Notes under the pieces: generated by a model
Database searches by the model: none
The model's input: only the letters and a program-made list of their open reading frames with translations
What the model was told of the DNA's origin: nothing
From: Planctomycetota bacterium
GTDB taxonomy: Bacteria; Planctomycetota; SZUA-567; H5-PLA8
Direction of reading: 5' to 3'
DNA: 64,000 bases
Assembly: GCA_015075375.1 (NCBI GenBank)
Contig: JABTUM010000002.1
Coordinates: forward strand, 1,351,393-1,415,392
Position numbers and translations under genes: made by a program
Part shown: piece by piece, positions 15,233 to 23,305 of the stretch
How positions within the stretch are numbered: the first letter of the stretch is position 1
Layout: each line of letters starts with the position of its first letter

Positions 15233-17107
15233 ATGCGCTGCTTCAGTCACTTTTGGATCTGCCTGGCCCTGGTCCTGCTTGGACCGGCCAGCGCACTTTT
15301 TGCCGGCGAGCCCTCTTCGGGCGCGATTACCGAAGGGACGCAGTACATTCGCGGTCAAAAGATTTTCGAGCACGATCAGCTCAACGTCGCGACGCTTACC
15401 GGCAACGCCACGCTGGACATTGGATCGAAGCGCTTCCAGAAGCTCAACCCGTCCGGCGCGCACCGCAACGTGACGCTGCCGGCGGAGAACCTGAGCGCGG
15501 GCCTGGTCTTCTGGTTCATCAATTCGGGATCCGGCAACAACATCGTCGTGAAGGATCCGGCGACGAACACGGTGCTCACGGTCCAACAGGACCAGGCGGG
15601 CTTCGTGGTCTGCAGCGGCACGGCCTGGTCGGGCTTCGCCTTCGGTGTGCTGGGCGCGGGCGCGCTGGAGTCGGACGGCAGCGTTGCCGGCGCGACGGGC
15701 CAAGCGCAGGACTTCGGCACGAACGGCATCGCGGCCGATGTGATCGCGGAAAGCACGGGCGCCGCGGGTGTGACGATTGACGGCGTGCTGCTTAAGGACG
15801 CACGAATCCCGACCCTGAACGGGACGAACATCGACGCGGGTCTTTCGGGCACCGCCGGCAGTGTCGATATTTTTCCGGCGACTGGATCGAAGGGCAAGCT
15901 GGCCTTCGTCGCGACCAACAACACGGGCAACGACACGACTACGATCACGAACGCCGCGCAGGGCGGCGCGTACACGTACACGATCCCGGACGCCGGTGCA
16001 TCCACCGACTTCGTGGTGCTCGCCGGCGCGCAGACGATCTCCGGCGCGAAGACCTTCAGCGGCGTACAGACCTTTAACCATCAAAAGCTGGCTGTGCGCG
16101 ATTCGGGCGGCGATCACAGCATCACGATCGAGAGCGCCGCGGACAACGCAGCCGCGCGCGCGTTGCAGATCCCGGCCCTAGCCGGAACCAACGTGATTCT
16201 TACCGACGCGACCGCTCAAACGGTCACCGGCGTGAAGACGATGACGGGCGCAAATATCATTACGCATGCGAACGCATCGGGCTTGAAGATCCTGGACACC
16301 GGCGGCGATCACACGCTGGCCTTCATTACCGCGACGGACGAAGCCGCGGATTATACGGTTACGGTGCCCGACCTGGCCGGCAACGACACGCTAATGACGT
16401 TGGCCACGGCGCAGACGGTTACCGGCATCAAGACCATGTCCGGTGCGAACATCGTGACGCACGCGCCCACCGGCCTGAAGATCCAGGATTCGAACGCTTC
16501 GCACCTGGTCACGATCGCGCCGGGCGACGAATCGGCCGACCGTACGCTTTCGCTGCCGGTGTTGGGCGGCGCGCAGACGCTGGTAACACTGGGCAACGAC
16601 CAGACCTTCAGCGGCGCGATCACGTTCAACGCGACGGCCGGCAAGTTCGTGCGCGCCTCGCAGCGCTATCGCTACAGCGGGAACTGGAAGGTGGGCGGCG
16701 CGGCCGGCTTCGTTGTGGACGCGGCCAACAACCTGAGCGCCGCGACCTGCCCGGCTTCGCAGACGGCGGCGGTGCTGATCATCCCGGTCACGCAACTTAA
16801 GGTTGGCTCGATCATCACGGCCTTCGGCCTCTTGGGGCAAATCGAGTCGGCCGGAAACAACGTCACGGTGGATTGCGATCTACGCAAGCAGACCACGGCT
16901 GCCGGGGATTTCACGGATGCTTCGGTCAGCACCATGACGCAGATCGCGGTTGCGACTGATACGGCGATCGATTCGACGCAGGACAAGACGGGACTGAGCA
17001 CGACGGTGCTCCAGACCGAGAGCTACTACTTCAAGATCACGGTCACCACGGATGCGGCCACGGATGTGGACATTCGCGGCGCGACGCTGGTGATCACGGA
17101 GCAGTAA
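15233..17107 (+). CDS. fibre-like repeat protein with signal peptide
   Basis: A 624-residue protein. The first 24 residues (MRCFSHFWICLALVLLGPAS, then ALFAG) look like a Sec signal peptide, unusual for a virion component. The body is Ala/Gly/Thr-rich beta structure. From about residue 263 come three imperfect repeats of roughly 62-66 residues starting AQTISGAKTF, AQTVTGVKTM and AQTVTGIKTM and each ending in a P-x-L-x-G block, as in phage tail fibres. The C-terminal ~150 residues form a separate domain (QRYRYSGNWKVGGAAGF to TLVITEQ). It lies between capsid and lysis genes. It may be a fibre, or a phage-encoded surface protein exported by the host. Confidence 0.65.
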   Translation: MRCFSHFWICLALVLLGPASALFAGEPSSGAITEGTQYIRGQKIFEHDQLNVATLTGNATLDIGSKRFQKLNPSGAHRNVTLPAENLSAGLVFWFINSGSGNNIVVKDPATNTVLTVQQDQAGFVVCSGTAWSGFAFGVLGAGALESDGSVAGATGQAQDFGTNGIAADVIAESTGAAGVTIDGVLLKDARIPTLNGTNIDAGLSGTAGSVDIFPATGSKGKLAFVATNNTGNDTTTITNAAQGGAYTYTIPDAGASTDFVVLAGAQTISGAKTFSGVQTFNHQKLAVRDSGGDHSITIESAADNAAARALQIPALAGTNVILTDATAQTVTGVKTMTGANIITHANASGLKILDTGGDHTLAFITATDEAADYTVTVPDLAGNDTLMTLATAQTVTGIKTMSGANIVTHAPTGLKIQDSNASHLVTIAPGDESADRTLSLPVLGGAQTLVTLGNDQTFSGAITFNATAGKFVRASQRYRYSGNWKVGGAAGFVVDAANNLSAATCPASQTAAVLIIPVTQLKVGSIITAFGLLGQIESAGNNVTVDCDLRKQTTAAGDFTDASVSTMTQIAVATDTAIDSTQDKTGLSTTVLQTESYYFKITVTTDAATDVDIRGATLVITEQ

Positions 17108-17109
17108 CG

Positions 17110-17295
17110 ATGGCCGCGCGCGCGGTGCGCGGGGCGTGCACGGGGCTCGATCATCCGGGCCGCACGGTGCGCGCGCAGTGGGAGCCGACGCGCGGCTGGA
17201 TCTGCGCCGGCGACGAACAACAGGGGCTGCATGGGTGTAGCAGCGGCGTGATCGTGAGCGTGCGTCATGGGCGTAGAACGAAAGCCGATCGGTGA
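17110..17295 (+). CDS. possible small protein before the lysis cassette
   Basis: A 61-residue frame starting two bases after the fibre stop, with GGAG 8 bases upstream. It contains CTGLDHPGRTVRAQWEPTRG, a Gly-rich middle and three cysteines, and overlaps the next gene by 29 bases. It resembles no family I can name. Start position and spacing favour translation, but the composition could also arise by chance. Confidence 0.4.
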   Translation: MAARAVRGACTGLDHPGRTVRAQWEPTRGWICAGDEQQGLHGCSSGVIVSVRHGRRTKADR

Positions 17296-17536
17296 ACGCA
17301 TCGCAAGCATGGAAGCCAATCTGGAAACCGTGAAGCTCACCCAAGAGCAGACCCTGGCGCTCCTGCGCGAACAGAAGCGAGACGCCAAAGAGAAAGAGAA
17401 AGAGTTCGGCCAGCGCATGGCCGCTGTCGAACAGGAACAGGTTCGAACCAAGACGAACTTTCGCTGGCTGTATGGGATTTGGGGCGTCGCACAGGCGGCG
17501 CTCGTAGGCTGGCTGAAATCCAAACTGCCTGGATAG
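17267..17536 (+). CDS. XhlA-like lysis accessory protein
   Basis: An 89-residue protein with a long charged coiled coil (about residues 7-60) followed by a C-terminal hydrophobic segment (WLYGIWGVAQAALVGWL). This is the layout of haemolysin XhlA/BhlA-type proteins that assist holins at the cytoplasmic membrane. It heads a cassette of membrane genes (17267-18564). Confidence 0.6.
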   Translation: MGVERKPIGERIASMEANLETVKLTQEQTLALLREQKRDAKEKEKEFGQRMAAVEQEQVRTKTNFRWLYGIWGVAQAALVGWLKSKLPG

Positions 17537-17550
17537 GCAAGGAGCATTCC

Positions 17551-17937
17551 ATGAACGAAGCACAGGACGATCTGACCCCGCTGGCGTCGGGCGCCGAAAC
17601 GAGCGAGCACGCGCTGGCGAAGTCCAGCAACTGGCTGAGCACGGTCATGCTGGTGCTGGGCATCCTGGCCTCGATCGCGGGCGCGGTCGTGGAAGGCGTG
17701 AGCCAGTACATGCAGACGATGGCGCAGACGGCCGGCGAAAGCTGGGTCGCTCCGACCTGGGTCACCATGTCGCTGGTCATCGGCGGCATCGTACTCTCGG
17801 TGATCGCGGGCGTGCGCGAAGCGGTCGTGACGGGCAAGTACGTCGAAGGGCGCAGCCTGATCAAGGCGAACGCCGCGGCGGCTCCAAAAGCCGTCATCCT
17901 GCCTGAATCGGAAGTGAAGGTTGTAGATAAGGAGTAG
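17551..17937 (+). CDS. holin-like membrane protein
   Basis: A 128-residue protein with GCAAGGAGCATTCC before its ATG. Two hydrophobic helices (about residues 31-48 and 72-91) are separated by a polar loop, with a charged C-terminal tail ending VKVVDKE. Size and topology fit a class II holin, which would form the membrane lesion timing lysis. The neighbouring XhlA-like and spanin-like genes support the role. Confidence 0.6.
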   Translation: MNEAQDDLTPLASGAETSEHALAKSSNWLSTVMLVLGILASIAGAVVEGVSQYMQTMAQTAGESWVAPTWVTMSLVIGGIVLSVIAGVREAVVTGKYVEGRSLIKANAAAAPKAVILPESEVKVVDKE

Positions 17938-17940
17938 GCC

Positions 17941-18177
17941 ATGACGCTGCCCTGGTGGGGTTGGGGCATCGCCGCCGTGCTGGTGGGCGGCGGCATGGTC
18001 TGGTCGCTCATCGCGCGCCTGAAGCGCGCGGAAGCCGACGCAATCGAGAACGCCAGCCTCCAAGAAATGCAGAAATCCGAACAGGCCGCGCGCGCCGCTG
18101 AAGCCGAGATCGGCGCAGCCGTTAAAGCCGAGACCGAGAAGACCGGCCCCGTCCAACCGAATGAATGGGAGTTCTGA
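17941..18177 (+). CDS. inner-membrane spanin (Rz-like)
   Basis: A 78-residue protein: N-terminal membrane helix (about residues 5-25, WWGWGIAAVLVGGGMVWSLI) followed by a periplasmic helix rich in Ala/Glu/Lys. This is a minimal i-spanin design. It is followed without a gap by a lipoprotein gene, the usual Rz/Rz1 pair that fuses inner and outer membranes at lysis. This implies a host with an outer membrane. Confidence 0.6.
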   Translation: MTLPWWGWGIAAVLVGGGMVWSLIARLKRAEADAIENASLQEMQKSEQAARAAEAEIGAAVKAETEKTGPVQPNEWEF

Positions 18178-18564
18178 ATGCGCGCGATCGCTCTGGTTTG
18201 CCTGGCGCTGATCCTGGCCGGCTGCGGATCGTCCGGGCCGCGGCTGGTCTCGGTGCAGGCGCGGCTGCCGAAACTGGATGTCCCGCCCAAGCTGGTGTAC
18301 ACGCCCGAGGAAACGAAAGCACTGACCGCCTTTGCCACTCAAGAACCGCTGCTGGCTCGCAAGATCGTCAACAACGGGAACGCGCTGCGCAAAGCGGTGG
18401 AAGCCTACGAGCGCCACCGCTGGGAGAACAACGCGGCGATGCTCAGGCGGTTGGGTTACACGGAACCGGAGATCCGGGCGATCGAAGGGCCGAACCCGGC
18501 GCAGGCGCCGGCAGCCGCCGTGGAGGCCGCTCCGGCGCCGGCGGCAGATGCGCCGCCCGATTGA
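18178..18564 (+). CDS. outer-membrane lipoprotein spanin (Rz1-like)
   Basis: A 128-residue lipoprotein: signal peptide with lipobox LAGC (Cys16), then a Pro-containing segment (ARLPKLDVPPKL), a helix, and an Ala/Pro-rich tail. It starts directly after the stop of the i-spanin candidate. It is longer than classical Rz1 (about 60 residues) but has the expected order, lipidation signal and proline content. Confidence 0.6.
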   Translation: MRAIALVCLALILAGCGSSGPRLVSVQARLPKLDVPPKLVYTPEETKALTAFATQEPLLARKIVNNGNALRKAVEAYERHRWENNAAMLRRLGYTEPEIRAIEGPNPAQAPAAAVEAAPAPAADAPPD

Positions 18565-18572
18565 GGTGAACC

Positions 18573-18986
18573 GTGGCTTTGAGCGATCCCGAAAAAATTC
18601 AGATTCAAGAAATCTTCGGTCTGCCGCCGCTGGGCGACGGCTACGCCGTCGAGAGCATCTCCAGCCGTTTCGGTCCGTTCGCCGAGCCTTACGACTTCGC
18701 CGCCCTGCTCACCGAACTCACCAGCCGCTTCGCGCTTGTGGACGCCAACGCCGCACTGCTCGCGCGCGTCCAAGCGGTGCTGGCCGAATGGACCAACGTT
18801 GCGACCAGCGAAGTGAAGGTGGTGCAGGACACCGGCGCGGCCGGGACGCTGGTGGACGACGCGGCCCGGCGCCGCAACATCCGCCGCACGCTTTCGAACC
18901 TGCTCGGATTTTGGACGCCGATCGACGGCTTTTGGGGTGAGATCGAACGCAGCATGAACCGCGACCGCAACCGGATGATCCGATGA
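18573..18986 (+). CDS. putative head-tail connector protein
   Basis: A 137-residue protein from a GTG start (GAGGTGAACC upstream). It is mainly helical with a C-terminal Arg-rich segment (RRRNIRRTLSNLLGFW). Size and position as the first gene of the connector/tail block suggest an adaptor that sits under the portal. Assignment rests on context; no signature motif is visible. Confidence 0.5.
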   Translation: MALSDPEKIQIQEIFGLPPLGDGYAVESISSRFGPFAEPYDFAALLTELTSRFALVDANAALLARVQAVLAEWTNVATSEVKVVQDTGAAGTLVDDAARRRNIRRTLSNLLGFWTPIDGFWGEIERSMNRDRNRMIR

Positions 18987-19357
18987 GCGCGCGCGATCGC
19001 ATCGGCGACGGCCGCGCGCGGGCCAGCCTGGCCGTGGCGCGCAACTTGGGCGTGACGATCCAGTTCACGCACCGCGACGCGGATCCCGTCAGCCTGCAGG
19101 CGCGCGTGCTGGGTGACCGAATCGAGTCGGTGAGCCGCGGCCCGATCTTCCAGGAATTGCGCGTTTTGACGCTCCAGATCAGCACGGCGCAGGCCGGCTT
19201 TCCGGTGGCCACCGATGAAGCGGAGCCGGTCACGCCCGGCGACCTGGTCGAGTACCTCGACCGCGAGTATGCGGTGCTCGATCCTGTAGAGAAGAATCCG
19301 CAGAGCACCGTCTACACGCTGCGCTGCACCGAACGCAAACGCCTGCATCAGGGGTAA
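18983..19357 (+). CDS. putative head closure/stopper protein
   Basis: A 124-residue, beta-rich protein starting by ATGA overlap with the connector gene. Features such as ESVSRGPIFQELRVLTLQI and PGDLVEYLDREYAVLDPVEKN resemble small beta-barrel head-closure proteins that contain a DxVxYxGxxYxV-type strand pair. Function from context. Confidence 0.5.
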   Translation: MSARDRIGDGRARASLAVARNLGVTIQFTHRDADPVSLQARVLGDRIESVSRGPIFQELRVLTLQISTAQAGFPVATDEAEPVTPGDLVEYLDREYAVLDPVEKNPQSTVYTLRCTERKRLHQG

Positions 19358-19360
19358 ACG

Positions 19361-19834
19361 ATGGCTGCGGGCACTCGACCGGAAACCAAGACGCTCGACA
19401 AGATCTGCGCGCTGGCGGCGGCGCACGCCGGCATCACCGCGGCGCGCGTATCGCAAGGCTACAAGCGCTGGCCGGAGACCGACAATTTCGACAAGCTGGT
19501 GCGCGCGCAGACTGCCGAAACCGAAGGCTACTTTTGGGCCGCGCTGAAAAGCGTGCGCAGCAACGGGCAGGGCGAGCTGGCGATTCTGAGCTTCTATGCC
19601 GAACTGGTAGTGAAGGTGGCCAAGGATTCCAGTAGCGACTTGAACGCGGCATGGGAGTTCGCCTTGAGCCTGCGCGACCAGTTGCAGGCGGAAGCCAATT
19701 ACGGCAACGGTGAGTTTCCCGCGCGCATCACCATCGGGCTGGTCTCGATCGATGCGGTTCAAGGCATGGGCATCGCGGTCTTCGACTTCGGGACCGGCGA
19801 GGCCGGCGGCTCGATGGAGGTTGCGGATCCCTGA
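19361..19834 (+). CDS. putative tail terminator protein
   Basis: A 157-residue alpha/beta protein in the usual tail-terminator position between closure and tail tube genes. It includes GQGELAILSFYAELVVKVAKD, compatible with the alpha/beta sandwich of terminator rings. The stop overlaps the following ATG by one base (TGATG). Confidence 0.45.
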   Translation: MAAGTRPETKTLDKICALAAAHAGITAARVSQGYKRWPETDNFDKLVRAQTAETEGYFWAALKSVRSNGQGELAILSFYAELVVKVAKDSSSDLNAAWEFALSLRDQLQAEANYGNGEFPARITIGLVSIDAVQGMGIAVFDFGTGEAGGSMEVADP

Positions 19835-20298
19835 TGCCCGACGCTCGGCCCGACCCCGAAGACCTGCGCCGGCTCCTGATCTGGATCAACGCCTGGCGCG
19901 CCGCGCAGCGCACGTTTTTCGCATGGGTCGAAGAGGAGTACGCGCGCCGGCGCGATGCGCACGAGCTGGATCGCCAACGCGCGCGGGATCTGCTGTCGCG
20001 GGAGGCCGCCCGATTGCCTTACGGCCGCGACGGACGCCTGGCGCGGACGGGACGCGGTTATACCCAGGCTAAAGCACGCTTCCGGCAGCACACCGATCGC
20101 ATCCTGGAAGCGCTGGTGATTCGCGGCGAAGATCGATTCGGCCTTAAGGGCCGGCGCACACGGATGGGCGTCTACGAAGGCGGGATGAACCCGGCGACGC
20201 GGCGCCTGGTCGAATCCAAACTGCGCGAAGCGTTCGCGGCGGCGCAGGCGCAGGTCGAGCGCGATTTCGCGGCGCTGCTGGAGGCGGACGATGCCTGA
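19834..20298 (+). CDS. hypothetical protein, helical and Arg-rich
   Basis: A 154-residue, Arg/Ala/Glu-rich helical protein linked by one-base overlap to the previous gene and by 8 bases to the next. Residues about 75-110 contain GRDGRLARTGRGYTQAKARF. It could be a minor head or injection-associated protein. No family was recognised. Confidence 0.5.
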   Translation: MPDARPDPEDLRRLLIWINAWRAAQRTFFAWVEEEYARRRDAHELDRQRARDLLSREAARLPYGRDGRLARTGRGYTQAKARFRQHTDRILEALVIRGEDRFGLKGRRTRMGVYEGGMNPATRRLVESKLREAFAAAQAQVERDFAALLEADDA

Positions 20299-21529
20299 CC
20301 CGATCGATCCGATCCAGGAGCTGGAGGCGCTCGACTTTGCGGACTTCTTGAAAGAAGCCGGCGACGCGCTGGGCGACGAGGGCCGGGCCTGGGCGGAGAA
20401 CGTAGCCCGGCAGCTCACCGAGAGCGTGCGCCAGACGCGAAACGATCTCGAGGCCGCCGTCGATCAGCCGCGCACCCAAGCGGATATGTCGGACAGCAGC
20501 GACGTTTCGCCGCCGCCCAAGGTTGAACGCGATCTGGAGGCCAGCTTTCAGAAGCACCTTACGTCTGCATTCGGCCGCGTGACAGACGGCCTGGCGCGGA
20601 AAATGGAAGCCGAGACATTCATGGGTGTCTATCCGGACGGCCGCCGGCCGATCACTCTATCCCTGGACCAGTACACGCAGCGCCAGGGATCGAACCTGGG
20701 ACCGCACCCGCACAGTAAAGAATCGGCGATCCCGATTCCCAAAGGCTACGAAGCCGCGATCCCGTATGCGAAAGAGCTGCAGCATCTCACGCCGAAAGAG
20801 CAGGCCAAGTGGCTGATGGACTACACGAAGGCCAAGGCGCAGAGCCTGCCGACGCCGGATTTTCCGCGCCCGATCCTGGATGATTCGGCGGTAGAAAACT
20901 TCGGCGGCAAGGTGAAGTTCATCATACGGCAAAGGCCGCAAGACCAGGCGCTGAAGAAACTGATCGGCAAAGTGACCAACGAAGAGCTGGCACGGCTGAC
21001 GGGCATTCCGAACGGCGCGGAAGCCGCGGTGCTGGGCGACGAACGCCACGGCGTTACGGTCAACGCCACGCATCCCTTCATGCAGCATCAGGTTCGCACG
21101 ATCGCGCGCGACGATGCGGGGAAGCTGTTCGTTCGAAATGATTATTTTGTCAAAAACGAAAAGGCGCCCGAACGGTTCCTGTTACGTAGCCTTGCGGTGC
21201 AAGTCCAGGAGGCGCGGCAGCGCGGTGTGGCCTACCTCGAAGCGGATGCCGCACGCACCGAAAAATACATCGGCTACCGGGTGCTTCCCGAGTACGGCTT
21301 CGACGGCCCGATCCCGGACGACCTGCGGCAAGCATTAGTGCGCGATATTCCCCGAATGGAAACGGCCGCTCGGCTGAGCGACCTGTTGGACGACAAGGAA
21401 GCGTGGGCCTGGTGGAAGGCGAACGGCCGCACGGTTAAGCTGCGCTTCAATCTGGAAGGCGACAGCCGTTCGATCGACCGCCTGACGCTTGCGCTGCGCC
21501 AAAAGGGCATCCTGTATGACGGACGCTGA
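20291..21529 (+). CDS. minor virion protein with C-terminal GY..LPEYGFD module
   Basis: A 412-residue protein with GGAGGCGG upstream. The N-terminal ~80 residues are acidic and helical. The middle has ITLSLDQYTQRQGSN. The C-terminal ~110 residues (EKYIGYRVLPEYGFDGPIPD to NGRTVKLRFNLEGDSRS) follow a pattern I associate with GYYxWPRxGFD modules attached to phage minor head proteins and some effectors. The role of that module is not known to me. It may be a head morphogenesis protein or an ejected protein. Confidence 0.5.
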   Translation: MPDPIDPIQELEALDFADFLKEAGDALGDEGRAWAENVARQLTESVRQTRNDLEAAVDQPRTQADMSDSSDVSPPPKVERDLEASFQKHLTSAFGRVTDGLARKMEAETFMGVYPDGRRPITLSLDQYTQRQGSNLGPHPHSKESAIPIPKGYEAAIPYAKELQHLTPKEQAKWLMDYTKAKAQSLPTPDFPRPILDDSAVENFGGKVKFIIRQRPQDQALKKLIGKVTNEELARLTGIPNGAEAAVLGDERHGVTVNATHPFMQHQVRTIARDDAGKLFVRNDYFVKNEKAPERFLLRSLAVQVQEARQRGVAYLEADAARTEKYIGYRVLPEYGFDGPIPDDLRQALVRDIPRMETAARLSDLLDDKEAWAWWKANGRTVKLRFNLEGDSRSIDRLTLALRQKGILYDGR

Positions 21530-21755
21530 AAAGAAGATCCTGGCGCGCCTGTTCGAACTGGAATCGGACGGCCGGCTGGCGGCTGAGGCCGCCGGGCTGC
21601 TGACGGAAAAGAAGCTCCGCAACCTGGAGCCCGATGCCGAGTTGGACCTGGACCAAAAGGTCTGCCTTAAACTGGCGGTCGGCGCGGCTTTGGACGAGGC
21701 CGGGATGGACCTTTTCCTGCTCGCCGCACGCAACGAACCCCCCTCCCAGCCTTAA
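21516..21755 (+). CDS. small acidic hypothetical protein
   Basis: A 79-residue acidic helical protein whose ATG lies 14 bases inside the previous gene. It is Leu/Ala/Glu/Asp-rich throughout with no Cys cluster or membrane segment. The 44-base gap after it holds copy B of the repeated leader element, so it probably ends a transcription unit. Confidence 0.5.
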   Translation: MTDAEKKILARLFELESDGRLAAEAAGLLTEKKLRNLEPDAELDLDQKVCLKLAVGAALDEAGMDLFLLAARNEPPSQP

Positions 21756-21763
21756 CCGCTCTC

Positions 21764-21793
21764 CATAGGGCCGCGCGTTACTCCTACGGGAGA
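21764..21793 (+). promoter_or_regulatory. 21-bp repeated leader element, copy B
   Basis: The 21 bases at 21764-21784 are identical to 12647-12667. Here CTCC (21781-21784) pairs with GGAG (21789-21792) around a TACG loop, the UNCG-type tetraloop closed by C-G, which is unusually stable in RNA. The GGGAGA arm is the ribosome binding site for the ATG at 21800. Sequence differs from copy A only after the conserved 21 bases, where the pairing is kept. Confidence 0.6.
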
Positions 21794-21799
21794 TCGCCC

Positions 21800-22411
21800 A
21801 TGGCCTTGTCGGCTGCGCACCGGGAGTTTCTGACCAGTCAGCTCCGGCGGCTGTACCACGCGCAGCGCGTGCTGCGCGATCCGGCATCATTGTCGCTCAA
21901 GATAAATCAGCAGCTTGTGCGCGAGGGCTGGTTGCAGGCCCTGATCGCGCAGCGCTTCGCGTCCGAAGGGAAGAGCGCCGGAGAGCCGTGGCGGCCGTTG
22001 GCGCGATCGACGGTGGCCGGCCGCCGCCGGCTGGGCTTCGCGCCCGATCCGATCCTGACGCGCAGCGGCTTCCTGCAGGCCGGGGCGGTGGGCGGCAAGG
22101 AAACCGCAGACGCGAAGGGCATCACCAAAGTCTTCAAGGACGGTCCGGCGCCGCGCTACATCGGCGGCGGGCAGAGCCGCAAGCGGCGCGGGCTTGCGAG
22201 CGCCGCCAAAGCGAACACGTTTTTCGGGTTCTCGGTGGCCCGCAGCAACCGGTTGAGCGATTACGCCTTCGCGCTGAATGCGCAGCGCCCGTTTTACGGG
22301 CGCCCGACGCCCGACGAACTGCTGCCGATGCTACGGCGGCGCCAGGAACTGATTCACCAGGTGCTGAATGCGGTCCGCACCGGTGGCACGGTTGGCCAGG
22401 TTTTGGGATGA
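21800..22411 (+). CDS. phage virion morphogenesis/tail completion protein
   Basis: A 203-residue protein with the layout of the Mu gpG/virion-morphogenesis group: FASEGKSAGEPWRPLARSTV (the W.PL..ST motif), then DPILTRSGFLQAG (the L..SG.L motif), a beta region, and LNAQRPFYGRP near the end. Such proteins complete the tail or the head-tail joint. Start chosen by the hairpin-embedded GGGAGA. Confidence 0.7.
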   Translation: MALSAAHREFLTSQLRRLYHAQRVLRDPASLSLKINQQLVREGWLQALIAQRFASEGKSAGEPWRPLARSTVAGRRRLGFAPDPILTRSGFLQAGAVGGKETADAKGITKVFKDGPAPRYIGGGQSRKRRGLASAAKANTFFGFSVARSNRLSDYAFALNAQRPFYGRPTPDELLPMLRRRQELIHQVLNAVRTGGTVGQVLG

Positions 22412-22419
22412 GGTGATTT

Positions 22420-22812
22420 TTGGCCACGACGATTTACGCCAAGAGCTTCACGTGGAATTCGATCACGTTCAGCGCTGCGAGCAACGGGTTGCTGCGGATC
22501 GAATACGACCATCGCGGAGAGGCGCTGCCCGACTGGGTCGGCGACGACGAGTATCCGAAGACGGTCTTCGTCGTGCGCAAAGTTCTGCGCGTTCGCGTGG
22601 CCTGCCGCGAGTTCAAGATCACTACGACGCCTGGGACGGGGAACTCCAACGGCGTCGCGGTCGTGAAGGGCAAAGCCGGCGACACGACCATGACCTTCGC
22701 GGCGCTGCTGTTGGTCGGCGTCGGCGGCAACCAGGATAGCAACGCGCCGTCCGAGACGGTGTTGGAGTTCATGCACGAATCGAGCGACGGCCAGGCCAGC
22801 CCGGTGAGCTGA
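22420..22812 (+). CDS. putative major tail tube protein, TTG start
   Basis: A 130-residue beta-rich protein (TTIYAKSFTWNSITFSAASN to SSDGQASPVS). I place the start at TTG 22420 because the protein then begins just before the first strand and GAGGTGA precedes it. Size, Ser/Thr/Val content and position before the chaperone and tape measure genes fit a tail tube subunit. Not proven by motif. Confidence 0.5.
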   Translation: MATTIYAKSFTWNSITFSAASNGLLRIEYDHRGEALPDWVGDDEYPKTVFVVRKVLRVRVACREFKITTTPGTGNSNGVAVVKGKAGDTTMTFAALLLVGVGGNQDSNAPSETVLEFMHESSDGQASPVS

Positions 22813-22820
22813 GGCGAACC

Positions 22821-23036
22821 ATGAGTCTCTTTTACGCAGGACAACCGGTGAACGTCGAGGGGCACGGCGCGTGCATCTTCGAATGCGTCGGGCCGATGTC
22901 CGATCAATGCAGCGTGCTGTCCGGTCCGCTGGGCGCTCGCACGCGCCACCTGGTGAAGCTCAGCCAGGTCCAGGCCGGCCCGGCGCCGGCCGAAGGGGAG
23001 ACCGATGCCCGTCCCGCGAAGCGTCGCCGTCCTTGA
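22821..23036 (+). CDS. small hypothetical protein, beta-rich
   Basis: A 71-residue protein with GAGGCGAACC upstream. The sequence FYAGQPVNVEGHGACIFECV to HLVKLSQVQ suggests a small SH3-like barrel, followed by a basic tail. It lies between tail tube and chaperone candidates and overlaps the next gene by 32 bases. Confidence 0.5.
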   Translation: MSLFYAGQPVNVEGHGACIFECVGPMSDQCSVLSGPLGARTRHLVKLSQVQAGPAPAEGETDARPAKRRRP

Positions 23037-23295
23037 ATACATGATCGCCTGCCTGCGGCCGCACATGCGCGAACCGCGCTGGCTCGATTCGGCCCAAGCG
23101 ACGCACGTCGAAGCTGCGTACCACGCGCTGGAAGATCCGCCCCCGCCCTTCGATCTATGGGTGCGCCGCATGGGGCTGGAACTGGAACAGACCGAAGACG
23201 AGATCGCCGCGCACAACGACCAAGCACTGGCGCTGGCCCGAGTTCAAGAACTTGCCGGCGCGCCGATCAAGGCGCCCGACCTGCCCCAAGCGTAG
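23005..23295 (+). CDS. putative tail assembly chaperone
   Basis: A 96-residue helical protein with GGGGAGACC 3-9 bases before its ATG. It sits between the tail tube and tape measure genes, the normal chaperone position. FDLWVRRMGLELEQTEDEIAAH resembles the C-terminal part of chaperones. I see no frameshifted second product here. Confidence 0.45.
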   Translation: MPVPRSVAVLEYMIACLRPHMREPRWLDSAQATHVEAAYHALEDPPPPFDLWVRRMGLELEQTEDEIAAHNDQALALARVQELAGAPIKAPDLPQA

Positions 23296-23305
23296 GACGT
23301 GACGT

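Noticed and set aside
17110..17295. PAAR-type spike protein
   Set aside because: The Cys and Gly content hinted at this, but the PAAR repeat pattern is absent; kept only as a low-confidence small protein.
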